64,000 nucleotides of DNA from Acidobacteriota bacterium. GTDB taxonomy: Bacteria > Acidobacteriota > Vicinamibacteria > Vicinamibacterales > UBA8438. The DNA lies in assembly GCA_011523845.1 (NCBI GenBank), contig WTFV01000244.1, forward strand, positions 41,778 to 105,777, in the 5' to 3' direction. The position numbers and the translations under genes were made by a program. Positions 49,097 to 57,789 of this stretch are shown here, one piece after another (the stretch's first letter is position 1; the number at the start of each line of letters is the position of its first letter). A model generated the notes under the pieces. The model searched no databases, was not told where the DNA came from, and saw nothing but the letters and a program-made list of their open reading frames with translations.

Positions 49097-51535
49097 CTAC
49101 TCGGTCGGCCCCTTTCCGAGGTACTCGTCGCACCAGCGCAGCATCTCCGCGACGACGTGCAGCACCGATTCGCGGGCGGCATACCCATGCGATTCGTGGG
49201 GCAGCGTCACGTAGCGCACCGTCGCCCCGTGACCCTTCAGCGCGTGGTAGAAGCGCTCGGACTGGACGGGGAAGGTGCCCGAGTTGTTGTCGATCTCGCC
49301 GTGCGTCAGCAGGATCGGCTCGTTCACCTTCTCGGCGTGGAAGAACGGCGACATCGCCGCATAGATGTCGCGCGCCTCCCAGAACGTGCGCCGCTCGTTC
49401 TGGAAGCCGAACGGCGTCAGCGTCCGGTTGTAGGCGCCACTGCGCGCGATGCCGGCCTGGAAGAGATCGGAGTGCGCCAGCAGGTTGGCGGTCATGAACG
49501 CGCCGTAGCTGTGCCCGCCGATGGCAATCCGGTCGCGGTCGGCGACACCCATCTCGACGACCGTGTCGACGGCGGCCGCCGCGCTCGACACGAGCTGCTC
49601 CCGGTAGGTGTCGTTGGCGGAGTGGCCCTCCCCGATGATCGGCATGGTCGGCCCGTCCAGGATCGCGTAGCCCTGGGTGAGCAGCAGCATGTGCGACGCC
49701 CCGCGCAGCGTGGTGAAGCGGTAGGGCGATCCGCGGACCTGACCTGCCGCCGCCGCGTTGGTGTACTCGCGCGGGTAGGCCCAGACCAGCATCGGCGGGC
49801 GGTCGCCGTCGCGATGGCCGGGCGGCAGGTACAGCGTGGCGGAGAGGGCGACGCCGTCGTCGCGCGTGTAGGTGATGAACCGCCTCTCGATGCCGCGCAG
49901 GATCGGCGCCGGGTCCTCGTAGTCGGTCAGCGCATGCCGCGTGTCGCTGTCGGGGTCGCGCAGGAAGTAGTTGGGGGGATCGGTGCGGCTCTCGCGGCGC
50001 GTCAGCAGCGTGCCGCCGTCCGTGCCGAGGACCGCGACCACCGTCTCGTAGGTCTCCGGCTCGGTGTGGAACAGCCGCTCGGTGTCCAGGGTCGTCAGGT
50101 CGAGCCGGTCGACGAAGGGCCGATCGCCGTCGGGCGAGGCGCCGGCGCCCGCCAGGTAGATGGCGTCGCCGTCCTGCAGAATGGTCGCGCTCGCCACGCC
50201 GCCGCCCGGACGCCGCATCGGGACGCCCGGATCGCTGTAGACGTCCTCGGCGCTGCGGTCGAACAGCCGCCGCGTGTCGCCGCCACCCGGATAGAGCAGC
50301 GACGTGCGGGTCCAGCGGGTCGGCCGATCCGTCTCGGTGATGAGCGCCGTGCCGTCCTCGGTCCAGACAATGGTGGAGAAGCGGTGCTCGGTGCGGGCGA
50401 GCTCGCGCGGCGCGCCGGCGAACGGGGCGTCGAGCGTGAACAGATGATCGCGGTACGGCGCATCCACCCGCGGGTCGCCCTCGTCCTGCGCCTCGCTCCA
50501 GACCAGGGTGGCGGGCGCGGACGCGTTCCAGCGGTGGCCCCGCGGGCCGGTGGCGACGCCGCCGATGGGCACGCTGTCGGCCAACGGGCGCTTCGCCACG
50601 ACGACCGCGTCGCCGTCGGGCGTCCAGACCTCCACGGAACGGGCGAAACGGTTCGCCGGGAGCAGCCACGAGAACGGCCGCTCGATGCGCTCGACCAGCA
50701 CGTGCCGGCTGTCCGGCGCGCCGGAGACGCGCGCGTAGAGCCCCGGCTCGCCGATGGCGGTCCGCGATCCGGTGGCCAGGGCCACTGTCTCGAGCTGGCT
50801 GGTGAAGTGATACTCGAACAGCGCCTCGTCGTGCGCGTTGTCCAGCAGGTCCTGGTAGGTGCGCACCGGAGACAGTGCGCCGTCGTGCTCCTGCACGTTC
50901 GGGCCGGCCGGCTGCCGCGGCGGCGACGGCGGCGACCCGCGCGCCGACCGCCGGAAGCGGCACAGGACCCCGCTGTCATCCGCCAGCCACTCGCACGGGT
51001 TGCCCCAGGTGGCGTTCAGCGAGGCGCTCGTCAACGGCCGCGGCTGACCGGTCGAGAGGTCCACGACCCACAGCTCGATCCCGGTGTCGCGCAGGACGGC
51101 GTAGGAAAGATGCGAGCCGTCCGGCGAGAAGCTCGGCCAGCCGAGCGTCGTGCCGCGCGGCGCGAGCACCCGCACGTCGTCGGTCCCGGCCTTCCGCGCG
51201 CCGCTCGCGACGTCGAGGCGGACGACCGTCAGCGCGGCAATCTCGGGCGCCCGCCACGGCCCGCTGTTGCGCGGGTCGATGCGGTAGCCGGCCAACCGGT
51301 GCATCGGCCGGCCGAGCCAGCCGATCGGCGGCATGCTGCGCTGCTCGACGAACACCGCCACGTCGCGGGTCGGCCCGACGATCACGTTCGGCGTGGGCGG
51401 CGCGTCGAGAATGTCGACGATGGTCTCGGGCGGCGTGAGGTAGCCGGTCCCGCTCGAGGCGTCCGACTGCGCCCCAGCCGGCGCGACGCCGGCGAGCAGG
51501 ATGAGCGACAGCGCGATGGTGGCGATGCGTGTCAT
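49097..51535 (-). CDS. Exported S9-family prolyl oligopeptidase-like serine peptidase
   Basis: 812 residues from the ATG at 51535, which has GGAGG 8 bases upstream; an upstream ATG at 51571 is rejected. A signal peptide (LSLILLAGVAPAGAQ) is followed by a propeller of about residues 60-550 and the alpha/beta hydrolase domain. The triad is visible: GGHSYGAFMTA (Ser), ILLTHGEIDNNSG (Asp) and PHESHGY (His). S9 enzymes cut short peptides after proline or other residues. Gene is divergent from the aminotransferase at 51591, with about 55 bases between starts. Confidence 0.87.
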   Translation of the reverse strand: MTRIATIALSLILLAGVAPAGAQSDASSGTGYLTPPETIVDILDAPPTPNVIVGPTRDVAVFVEQRSMPPIGWLGRPMHRLAGYRIDPRNSGPWRAPEIAALTVVRLDVASGARKAGTDDVRVLAPRGTTLGWPSFSPDGSHLSYAVLRDTGIELWVVDLSTGQPRPLTSASLNATWGNPCEWLADDSGVLCRFRRSARGSPPSPPRQPAGPNVQEHDGALSPVRTYQDLLDNAHDEALFEYHFTSQLETVALATGSRTAIGEPGLYARVSGAPDSRHVLVERIERPFSWLLPANRFARSVEVWTPDGDAVVVAKRPLADSVPIGGVATGPRGHRWNASAPATLVWSEAQDEGDPRVDAPYRDHLFTLDAPFAGAPRELARTEHRFSTIVWTEDGTALITETDRPTRWTRTSLLYPGGGDTRRLFDRSAEDVYSDPGVPMRRPGGGVASATILQDGDAIYLAGAGASPDGDRPFVDRLDLTTLDTERLFHTEPETYETVVAVLGTDGGTLLTRRESRTDPPNYFLRDPDSDTRHALTDYEDPAPILRGIERRFITYTRDDGVALSATLYLPPGHRDGDRPPMLVWAYPREYTNAAAAGQVRGSPYRFTTLRGASHMLLLTQGYAILDGPTMPIIGEGHSANDTYREQLVSSAAAAVDTVVEMGVADRDRIAIGGHSYGAFMTANLLAHSDLFQAGIARSGAYNRTLTPFGFQNERRTFWEARDIYAAMSPFFHAEKVNEPILLTHGEIDNNSGTFPVQSERFYHALKGHGATVRYVTLPHESHGYAARESVLHVVAEMLRWCDEYLGKGPTE

Positions 51536-51590
51536 GGTCAGTTCCTCCGATCCCTTTGCATTATCCATCACGGGCTAAGCTCTCGGACGC

Positions 51591-52832
51591 ATGTTCTCCT
51601 CGCGCGTTCCAGCCGGTCGGAGGGTCAACCGGCTGTCGCAGGCGCACGCCCGGTTGCGGGCGCAAGGGATCGAAGTGACAGACCTCACGGAGAGCAATCC
51701 GACCCGGGTCGGACTGCACTATCCCCCAGGTCTGCTCGATGCCCTCGCATCGCCCGGCGGTTTGCGCTACGAGCCTACTCCCCGGGGGGCGCCGGAGGCG
51801 CGGCAGGCCGTCGCTGCATGGCTCTCGCAGCCGTCTTGTTTTGGAGATTCACCGGTAGCTACGGCATCCCGTGAGGGCGCCGAAGCTGGTCGGGTCTCCG
51901 GACCGAGCCCAGTCGATCCCGAGCGCATCGCCCTCACCGCCAGCACCAGCGAGGCCTATGCCTGCCTCTTCAAGCTGCTGTGCGACCCGGGGGATCGCGT
52001 GCTGGTGCCGCAGCCCAGCTATCCGCTGCTGGAGCACCTCGCGCGGTTCGAGGGATTGGAACCGGTGCCGTACCCACTTGAGTACCACGGGGCTTGGCGA
52101 ATCGACGGCGCCGCCCTGACCGACGCGATTGATCCGCGCCCCCGTGCCATCATCGTCGTGAATCCCAACAACCCGACCGGGTCGTTCCTCGCGCCGGACG
52201 ACCGCTGTGCTCTGACGACGTTCTGCCGCGAGCGAGAGCTGCGGTTGATCGTCGACGAGGTGTTCAACCCCTACCCGATCGACCCGTTGCCCGGGAGCGG
52301 CCGGAGCGTGCTGGAGCGATCCGCGGACGTGCTGACGTTCGTGCTCGGCGGCTTGTCCAAGGCCGTCGGCCTGCCGCAGGTCAAGCTCGGCTGGATCGTC
52401 GTCGACGGTCCCGAAGATGAAGTCGATGCGACCCTCGACGCACTCGATCTCCTCCTGGACACCTACCTGTCCGTCTCCACGCCGGTACAGCTCGCCGCCG
52501 AGCGGCTCCTGACCGAAGGGACGTCGCTGACGGAACAGATCCGGGCGCGCATCACGGCGAACCACCGCATACTGGCGCGGGTCGTGGCCCAACATCCGGC
52601 GGCAGGGCTGCTGCGCACCGAAGGCGGGTGGTACGCTGTGATTCAGGTGCCGGCGACCGAGACCGAAGAAACGCTCGCGCTGCGACTGCTGGAACAGGAT
52701 CGAGTGCTCGTGCATCCCGGCTACTTCTTCGACTTCCCGCGCGAGGCGTTTCTCGTGACGAGCCTGCTCCCGGAGCCCGACCGGTTCGAAGCTGCGGTCA
52801 CCCGGGTGTTGGCGCGCACGACGGGACGGTAG
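51591..52832 (+). CDS. Class I/II PLP-dependent aminotransferase
   Basis: 413 residues. The fold-type I landmarks are LTESNPTRVGLHYPPGL near 32, ALTASTSEAYACLFKLL near 115, VVNPNNPTGSFLAPDDR near 185, LIVDEVFNPY near 220 and the lysine in LGGLSKAVGLPQVKLGW near 255. The residue set suits aspartate/aromatic-type aminotransferases; substrate open. Start ATG at 51591 shares a short divergent promoter region with the S9 gene. A stretch near residue 85-105 (SQPSCFGDSPVATASREGAE) is a low-similarity insert. Confidence 0.84.
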   Translation: MFSSRVPAGRRVNRLSQAHARLRAQGIEVTDLTESNPTRVGLHYPPGLLDALASPGGLRYEPTPRGAPEARQAVAAWLSQPSCFGDSPVATASREGAEAGRVSGPSPVDPERIALTASTSEAYACLFKLLCDPGDRVLVPQPSYPLLEHLARFEGLEPVPYPLEYHGAWRIDGAALTDAIDPRPRAIIVVNPNNPTGSFLAPDDRCALTTFCRERELRLIVDEVFNPYPIDPLPGSGRSVLERSADVLTFVLGGLSKAVGLPQVKLGWIVVDGPEDEVDATLDALDLLLDTYLSVSTPVQLAAERLLTEGTSLTEQIRARITANHRILARVVAQHPAAGLLRTEGGWYAVIQVPATETEETLALRLLEQDRVLVHPGYFFDFPREAFLVTSLLPEPDRFEAAVTRVLARTTGR

Positions 52833-52861
52833 TCACTCCGCCAGCGGGCCGGCGGCGGAAT

Positions 52862-53407
52862 CTACAGGCCGAGAACGGCGAGGAACCGGTGCAGCTCCTC
52901 GTCGTACCGAGCCGCCCGCCGGATATCGGACAGTGTGAAACGCTGGCACAAATGGGTCGCTGTCGGTGGCTTGTCGTATTCCGGCCACTTCTTTCGGAGT
53001 TCCGCGAGCGCATGGCGTGCTGGCACTTTTCGCTGCTCATTTCCCGGATACAGCCTAAACAACATCCCCTCCGAATTCGGTTTCTGAAAGATGAGCTGTA
53101 GATTCCGTCTGGCCGCCACGGCCCGCGCATCGCGGCCGGCCTTCAGGTCTCTCTCCACGCGATCCCAGTCCAGCAGCACCAGCCGGCTACGGATGTACTG
53201 CCGCCCCGGGAGCCTCGTCAGGTGGCGACCCGCTTCCTCAACGACCGCAGCAGAGTCGCCGGCATGAGTCAGCTTGACGTTCAGATGCACGTGCAACCTA
53301 TGCTCGTCGCAACAGCGTTGGGCAAATTGTGCGAAGGCTCGCTCACTCTTGCCTTCGACTCCGATGAAGACTATTCGTCGGGGCTCTACGGGACTGCGAC
53401 GGCGCAT
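52862..53407 (-). CDS. rloB: RloB-like TOPRIM protein
   Basis: 181 residues. IVFIGVEGKSERAFAQF near 12 gives the first TOPRIM acid and RLVLLDWDRVERDLKAGRDA near 75 gives the DxD motif. The C-terminal part IFQKPNSEGMLFRLYPGNEQ fits RloB, a family found beside RloA and type I restriction loci (first described in Campylobacter). It is separated by 6 bases from RloA. Together they are expected to act as an ATPase-nuclease defence pair. Confidence 0.8.
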   Translation of the reverse strand: MRRRSPVEPRRIVFIGVEGKSERAFAQFAQRCCDEHRLHVHLNVKLTHAGDSAAVVEEAGRHLTRLPGRQYIRSRLVLLDWDRVERDLKAGRDARAVAARRNLQLIFQKPNSEGMLFRLYPGNEQRKVPARHALAELRKKWPEYDKPPTATHLCQRFTLSDIRRAARYDEELHRFLAVLGL

Positions 53408-53413
53408 CAGTTC

Positions 53414-54646
53414 TCACCCGACCTTGGGGATGCCGCCGAGCACACCGGCACGGTACTTGGGGTAGAGACGGGCGTCGCGCCGAAGACCTCGGACGTCCTG
53501 GGCACCGTGCACGCGGGTCGCGCCGTCACGCGTTTTCTCGACGATGAAGACCTCTTCCTTCTCCAAGTCGTCGAGCAGCCCGACGTTGTGGGACGTAACG
53601 AAGAGCTGGGCCCGCTTGGGATTCGCTTCGTCTGAATGGAACCAGTCGACGATCTCGCTGACGATATCGACGTGCAGGTCGCCGTCGATCTCGTCGACGA
53701 TAGCTGGAACCCCCTTCTCGAGCGCGATGTGGAGTTGAGGCAGCAGATGGAACAAACGCTTCGTGCCGCTGGACTCCATAGGCAGAGGGAGAGCAGTGCC
53801 GAGGTCGTGGTGCTCGAACCAGACCGCCTGCCAGTGCTCCTTGTCTGCACTTGTTGGGTCCCGGACGTCCACTCCGCTAATTCCGAGATCGCTGGACTGC
53901 AGTTGCTTCCTGGCCCAAGCCATCAGCGCGGCGTTCTTCCTGAGGAGATTGGTCACGTGCCCAGTCGGGGGAATCCACGTCTCCGTAAAGAACACATTGC
54001 TGGTTGCCGCCACCTCCATCAGCCACTCCGCGACTCGTGTCGCCACAGGTACGTTGAGCAGCGCCAGCGAGGCGATGACCGACGATTCACCCCGAATCGC
54101 CCTGAGATTCTTGGAGCCGAGCCCGAGCTCGTTCGAAATCGCCTTGGATATCCGTATCGGTTCATCTGGACCTCTGCGTTCAAATATGCGGCGAGCTCGG
54201 CCCCGTGGGAAATAAGTCAACGATTCGTAGCGAAACAGAGCATTCCTGAGGTCGGAGGTTTGTCTTCCCACGGCGAGATCGTAGCGAAACACTTGTGGAG
54301 CTTCGTTTGGCGCCAGCCAATCTGCCTCAACCTCCAGGCGAAAGCGCGATGGCTTGTCAAGTGTCTGCCCCGAGACGAACGGCATGACCGCCTTGGTCAG
54401 GCTCACTTCCTCGGATTGCAAAGGAAAGGAGACGACACGGGCGACGGCAGTCAAAGCCCTCAGCAGGGTCGTCTTCCCCGACCCGTTGGGCCCCATCAGC
54501 ACGGCGACGGTCGGAAGGCGGACCTCCGGCTTGGCCACGCTGCGCTGAAACCGCGGCAGATCAGGGGCCGTGGCGGGAATCCGCAGATCGAGAGCCACTT
54601 CCTCGCGGATGGAATGGTAGTTGGACACCGAGAATCTGTGGATCAT
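53414..54646 (-). CDS. rloA: RloA-like AAA ATPase
   Basis: 410 residues. Walker A AVLMGPNGSGKTTLLRALT near 50, signature-like LPMESSGTKRLFHLLPQL near 290, Walker B VPAIVDEIDGDLHVDIVSEI near 320 and H-loop LFVTSHNVGLLDDL near 355. N-terminal RFSVSNYHSIREEVALDLR is typical of RloA/AAA15 ATPases. GC content is lower than in neighbours, as for other imported cassettes. RloAB is one of three ATPase-TOPRIM pairs in this window. Confidence 0.85.
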   Translation of the reverse strand: MIHRFSVSNYHSIREEVALDLRIPATAPDLPRFQRSVAKPEVRLPTVAVLMGPNGSGKTTLLRALTAVARVVSFPLQSEEVSLTKAVMPFVSGQTLDKPSRFRLEVEADWLAPNEAPQVFRYDLAVGRQTSDLRNALFRYESLTYFPRGRARRIFERRGPDEPIRISKAISNELGLGSKNLRAIRGESSVIASLALLNVPVATRVAEWLMEVAATSNVFFTETWIPPTGHVTNLLRKNAALMAWARKQLQSSDLGISGVDVRDPTSADKEHWQAVWFEHHDLGTALPLPMESSGTKRLFHLLPQLHIALEKGVPAIVDEIDGDLHVDIVSEIVDWFHSDEANPKRAQLFVTSHNVGLLDDLEKEEVFIVEKTRDGATRVHGAQDVRGLRRDARLYPKYRAGVLGGIPKVG

Positions 54647-54863
54647 GTCCCGATTCTAACGTTTTTTCGTTGAGATGAGCTCTTGAGCAGGTCCTCACGC
54701 ACTCCGACGAAACCGGCGGCACCGGCTTGACTTTGCCGAGCGGCCGACAAAGACTCCGAGCCTTGCTGAACTGCCGAAACACGCACCCGCGGTGCCGGCG
54801 ACCTGGCGCAGGAGCCCTGCACGCATCGAACCGCCAACGCGCCGCCGGACGGGAGCGGACGCC

Positions 54864-57137
54864 ATGACCTCCGGCTCCCCCATTCTCAAGGATCTCGTCC
54901 TCGTCGGCGGCGGCCACAGCCACGTCATCGTGCTCCGCCGGCTCGGGATGCGTCCGATCCCCGGCGTGCGGATCACGATCATCGCGCGCGATCTCCATGC
55001 GCCGTACTCGGGGATGCTGCCCGGCCTGATCGCCGGGCTCTATGCGTTCGACGACGTCCACATCGACCTGGGGCCGCTCGCGCGCTTCGCCGGGGCGCGG
55101 CTGTTTCATGCCGAAGCGGTGGGCCTCGATCTGGACAAACGCACCGTGCTGTGCCGCAAGCGGCCGCCGGTGCCCTACGACGTACTGTCGATCGACACCG
55201 GCATCGCGCCGCGGCTCGACGTCGACGGCGCGGGCGCACACGCCGTTCCGGTCAAACCCATCGGCGGTCTGGTGGCGCGCTGGGAGCGGCTGGAACGGCG
55301 CGTGCGCGAGAGTCCCCGGCGGCTGCGGGTGGCGATCGTCGGCGCGGGGGCGGCCGGCGTGGAGCTGACGCTGTCGATGCAGCACGCGCTCTCGACGCGC
55401 GCGCGGGCCGAGGCGGGCGGCTTCCACGTGCCGGAGTTCCACCTGTTCGGCGCCGCGCCCACCGTGCTGCCGACGCACAACCGCGGTGCGCAGAGACGGT
55501 TCCGCCGCGTGCTCGCCGAACGCGGCGTGCACGTGCATCCCGGCACGCGGGTCACGCGGGTCGACGCCGGCCGGCTGGAAACCGCGGACGGCGAGTCGTT
55601 CAAGGTGGACGAAGTCGTCTGGGCCACCGCCGCCGCGCCGCCTCCCTGGCCCGCCGCCTCCGGACTCGCGGTGGACGGCGCCGGGTTCATCGCGGTCGAC
55701 GCGACGCTGCAGTCGACCTCGCATCCTGGCGTCTTCGCGGCGGGAGACGTCGCCGCGGTGGTAGATCATCCGCGCGAGAAGGCGGGGGTGTTCGCCGTGC
55801 GCCAGGGCAAGCCGCTGGCGGCGAACCTGCGAAGAGCACTTCTCGGCCGGAAGCTGCGGCCGTTCCACCCGCAGCGGCAGTTCCTGAGCCTGATCAGCAC
55901 CGGCGACCGCTACGCCGTCGCCTCGCGCGGCCGCTGGTCGGCCGAAGGGGCCTGGGTCTGGCGCTGGAAGGACCGGATAGACCGGCGCTTCATGCGGCGG
56001 TTCGCGGATCTGCCGGAGATGGATACGGAGGCGGCGGGAGCGCGGCGGGCGCCGGCCGTACCGCCGGGCCTGGCCTCGCCGGACGTCGTGCGCGAGCTGT
56101 CGGTGGTCGCCATGCGCTGCGGCGGCTGCGGATCGAAGGTGGGGGCCACGCTGCTGGACCGGGTCGTCGCGCGGCTGGAGCCCGTGCGCCGGGACGACGT
56201 GGTGGTCGGCCTCGACGCCCCGGACGACGCCGCGGTGGCCTCGCTGCCGCCGGGCAAGCTGCTCGTACAGTCGGTGGACGCGTTCCGTTCGATGATCGAC
56301 GATCCCTGGCTGTTCGGGCGCATCACCGCGAACCACTGCCTGAGCGACCTCTACGCGATGGGTGCCGATCCGTGCTCGGCGCTCGCCATCGTCACCATCC
56401 CCCACGGACTCGAATCGAAGATGGAGATCCTGCTGGAGGACCTGCTGTCCGGCGCCGTCGCCGTGCTGAACGAAGGCGGCGCGGCCCTGGTCGGCGGGCA
56501 CACCAGCGAGGGTGCGGAAGTCCAGCTCGGCCTGTCGGTGAGCGGGTCCATCGACCCGGATCGGATTCTCCGCAAGGGCGGTCTGCGCCCCGGCGACCGG
56601 CTGGTCCTGACCAAGCCGCTCGGCACCGGCACGCTCCTCGCCGCCGACATGCGGGGCAAGGCGAAGGCGCGCTGGGTGGACGGCGCGATCCGGGCGATGC
56701 TGCACTCCAACCGCGACGCGGCCGGTGCGGTGCGCGCCCACGGAGGACGCTCGTGCACCGATGTGACCGGGTTCGGGCTGCTCGGCCATCTCGTCGAGAT
56801 GACGAAGGCGTCCGGGGTCGACGCCCGGGTGAAGCTCGACGCGGTGCCGATCCTCGACGGGGCGGAAGACACCGCCGCCGGGGGACTGCTGAGCTCCCTC
56901 CAGCCGCAGAACGTCCGTCTCCGGCGGGCCGTCGCCAACCTGGAGACAGCGGGGGCCGACCCGCGCCATCCCCTGCTGTTCGACCCGCAGACCGCCGGCG
57001 GGTTGCTCGCGGGCGTACCCGAGGCGCAGGCCGAGGCGTGCGTCGGCCGACTCCATGCCCTGGGCTACACTCACGCGGCAGTCATCGGCGCGGTAGCCGA
57101 GCGGGACGATCGCGCACCGCCGATTACGATCGACTGA
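54864..57137 (+). CDS. selD: FAD-dependent pyridine nucleotide oxidoreductase fused to selenide, water dikinase
   Basis: 757 residues from the ATG at 54864, with GGGAG 8 bases upstream. N-terminal half: NDH-2-like oxidoreductase with LVLVGGGHSHVIVLRRLG near 10 (FAD), VAIVGAGAAGVELTLSMQ near 155 (NAD) and GVFAAGDVAAVVDHPREKAG near 290. C-terminal half: SelD with the catalytic MRCGGCGSKVGATLL near 415 (Cys, Lys) and DVTGFGLLGHLVEMTKASG near 640. SelD makes selenophosphate from selenide and ATP. NDH-SelD fusions are known; the FAD half may supply reduced selenide. Catalytic position is Cys, not Sec. No SelA or other selenium gene is nearby. Confidence 0.9.
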   Translation: MTSGSPILKDLVLVGGGHSHVIVLRRLGMRPIPGVRITIIARDLHAPYSGMLPGLIAGLYAFDDVHIDLGPLARFAGARLFHAEAVGLDLDKRTVLCRKRPPVPYDVLSIDTGIAPRLDVDGAGAHAVPVKPIGGLVARWERLERRVRESPRRLRVAIVGAGAAGVELTLSMQHALSTRARAEAGGFHVPEFHLFGAAPTVLPTHNRGAQRRFRRVLAERGVHVHPGTRVTRVDAGRLETADGESFKVDEVVWATAAAPPPWPAASGLAVDGAGFIAVDATLQSTSHPGVFAAGDVAAVVDHPREKAGVFAVRQGKPLAANLRRALLGRKLRPFHPQRQFLSLISTGDRYAVASRGRWSAEGAWVWRWKDRIDRRFMRRFADLPEMDTEAAGARRAPAVPPGLASPDVVRELSVVAMRCGGCGSKVGATLLDRVVARLEPVRRDDVVVGLDAPDDAAVASLPPGKLLVQSVDAFRSMIDDPWLFGRITANHCLSDLYAMGADPCSALAIVTIPHGLESKMEILLEDLLSGAVAVLNEGGAALVGGHTSEGAEVQLGLSVSGSIDPDRILRKGGLRPGDRLVLTKPLGTGTLLAADMRGKAKARWVDGAIRAMLHSNRDAAGAVRAHGGRSCTDVTGFGLLGHLVEMTKASGVDARVKLDAVPILDGAEDTAAGGLLSSLQPQNVRLRRAVANLETAGADPRHPLLFDPQTAGGLLAGVPEAQAEACVGRLHALGYTHAAVIGAVAERDDRAPPITID

Positions 57138-57246
57138 GCCGGTCGCTCGTTCCGGCGCCGCATTGCGCTCGCAGGCACGGCCCCCGGGGGACGGCGGAAC
57201 CGCCGGATCGGCTACTGGAACGCGGAACCACGGGAGGATTCGGACG

Positions 57247-57714
57247 ATGATCGAAGTCGGAAAGCCGGCCCCTGCATTCACCCTGCAGAACCAGGACGGT
57301 GACGCCGTAAGCCTCGCCGGCCTCAAAGGGCGGTGGGTGGTGGTCTACTTCTACCCGAAGGACGATACGCCCGGATGCACCAAGGAGGCCTGCGAGTTCA
57401 CGGCCGGCATCGGGGGGTTCGAGAAACTGGACGCGGCAATCCTGGGCTGCAGCCCGGACGATGCGGCGTCCCATCGGAAGTTCATCGCGAAGTACGACCT
57501 GAAGGTGCAGCTCCTGTCCGACCCGACGCACGCCACGATGGAGGCGTACGGCGCGTGGGGCGAGAAGGTGCTCTACGGCCGCAGGTCAGTCGGCGTCATC
57601 CGCTCGACCACGCTGATCGACCCGGACGGGAACGTCGCGCACCACTGGAAGAAGGTGAAGGCGGCCGGGCACGCCGAGCACGTGGCGGCGCGCCTCGCGG
57701 CGCTCCGGGGATGA
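57247..57714 (+). CDS. bcp: Peroxiredoxin, bacterioferritin comigratory protein type
   Basis: 155 residues, family length. The peroxidatic site is YFYPKDDTPGCTKEACEF near 40 (PxxxTxxC) and the resolving Cys lies at the fifth residue after in the same helix. Reduces hydrogen and organic peroxides with thioredoxin. GGGAGG ribosome site about 9 bases upstream. Transcribed with the FAD-SelD gene 110 bases upstream. A longer frame that starts inside the fusion gene is rejected. Confidence 0.92.
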   Translation: MIEVGKPAPAFTLQNQDGDAVSLAGLKGRWVVVYFYPKDDTPGCTKEACEFTAGIGGFEKLDAAILGCSPDDAASHRKFIAKYDLKVQLLSDPTHATMEAYGAWGEKVLYGRRSVGVIRSTTLIDPDGNVAHHWKKVKAAGHAEHVAARLAALRG

Positions 57715-57789
57715 CGCTTTCGCCGGCGCGGCCGGCGCCCTCCGGCGCCTGCCGGCTGTTGACAGGTCTGGTAAACTGCATTTTCCTGC

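Noticed and set aside
56100..56160. Selenocysteine in SelD
   Set aside because: The catalytic position is a Cys codon in CGGCGSK; no in-frame TGA.
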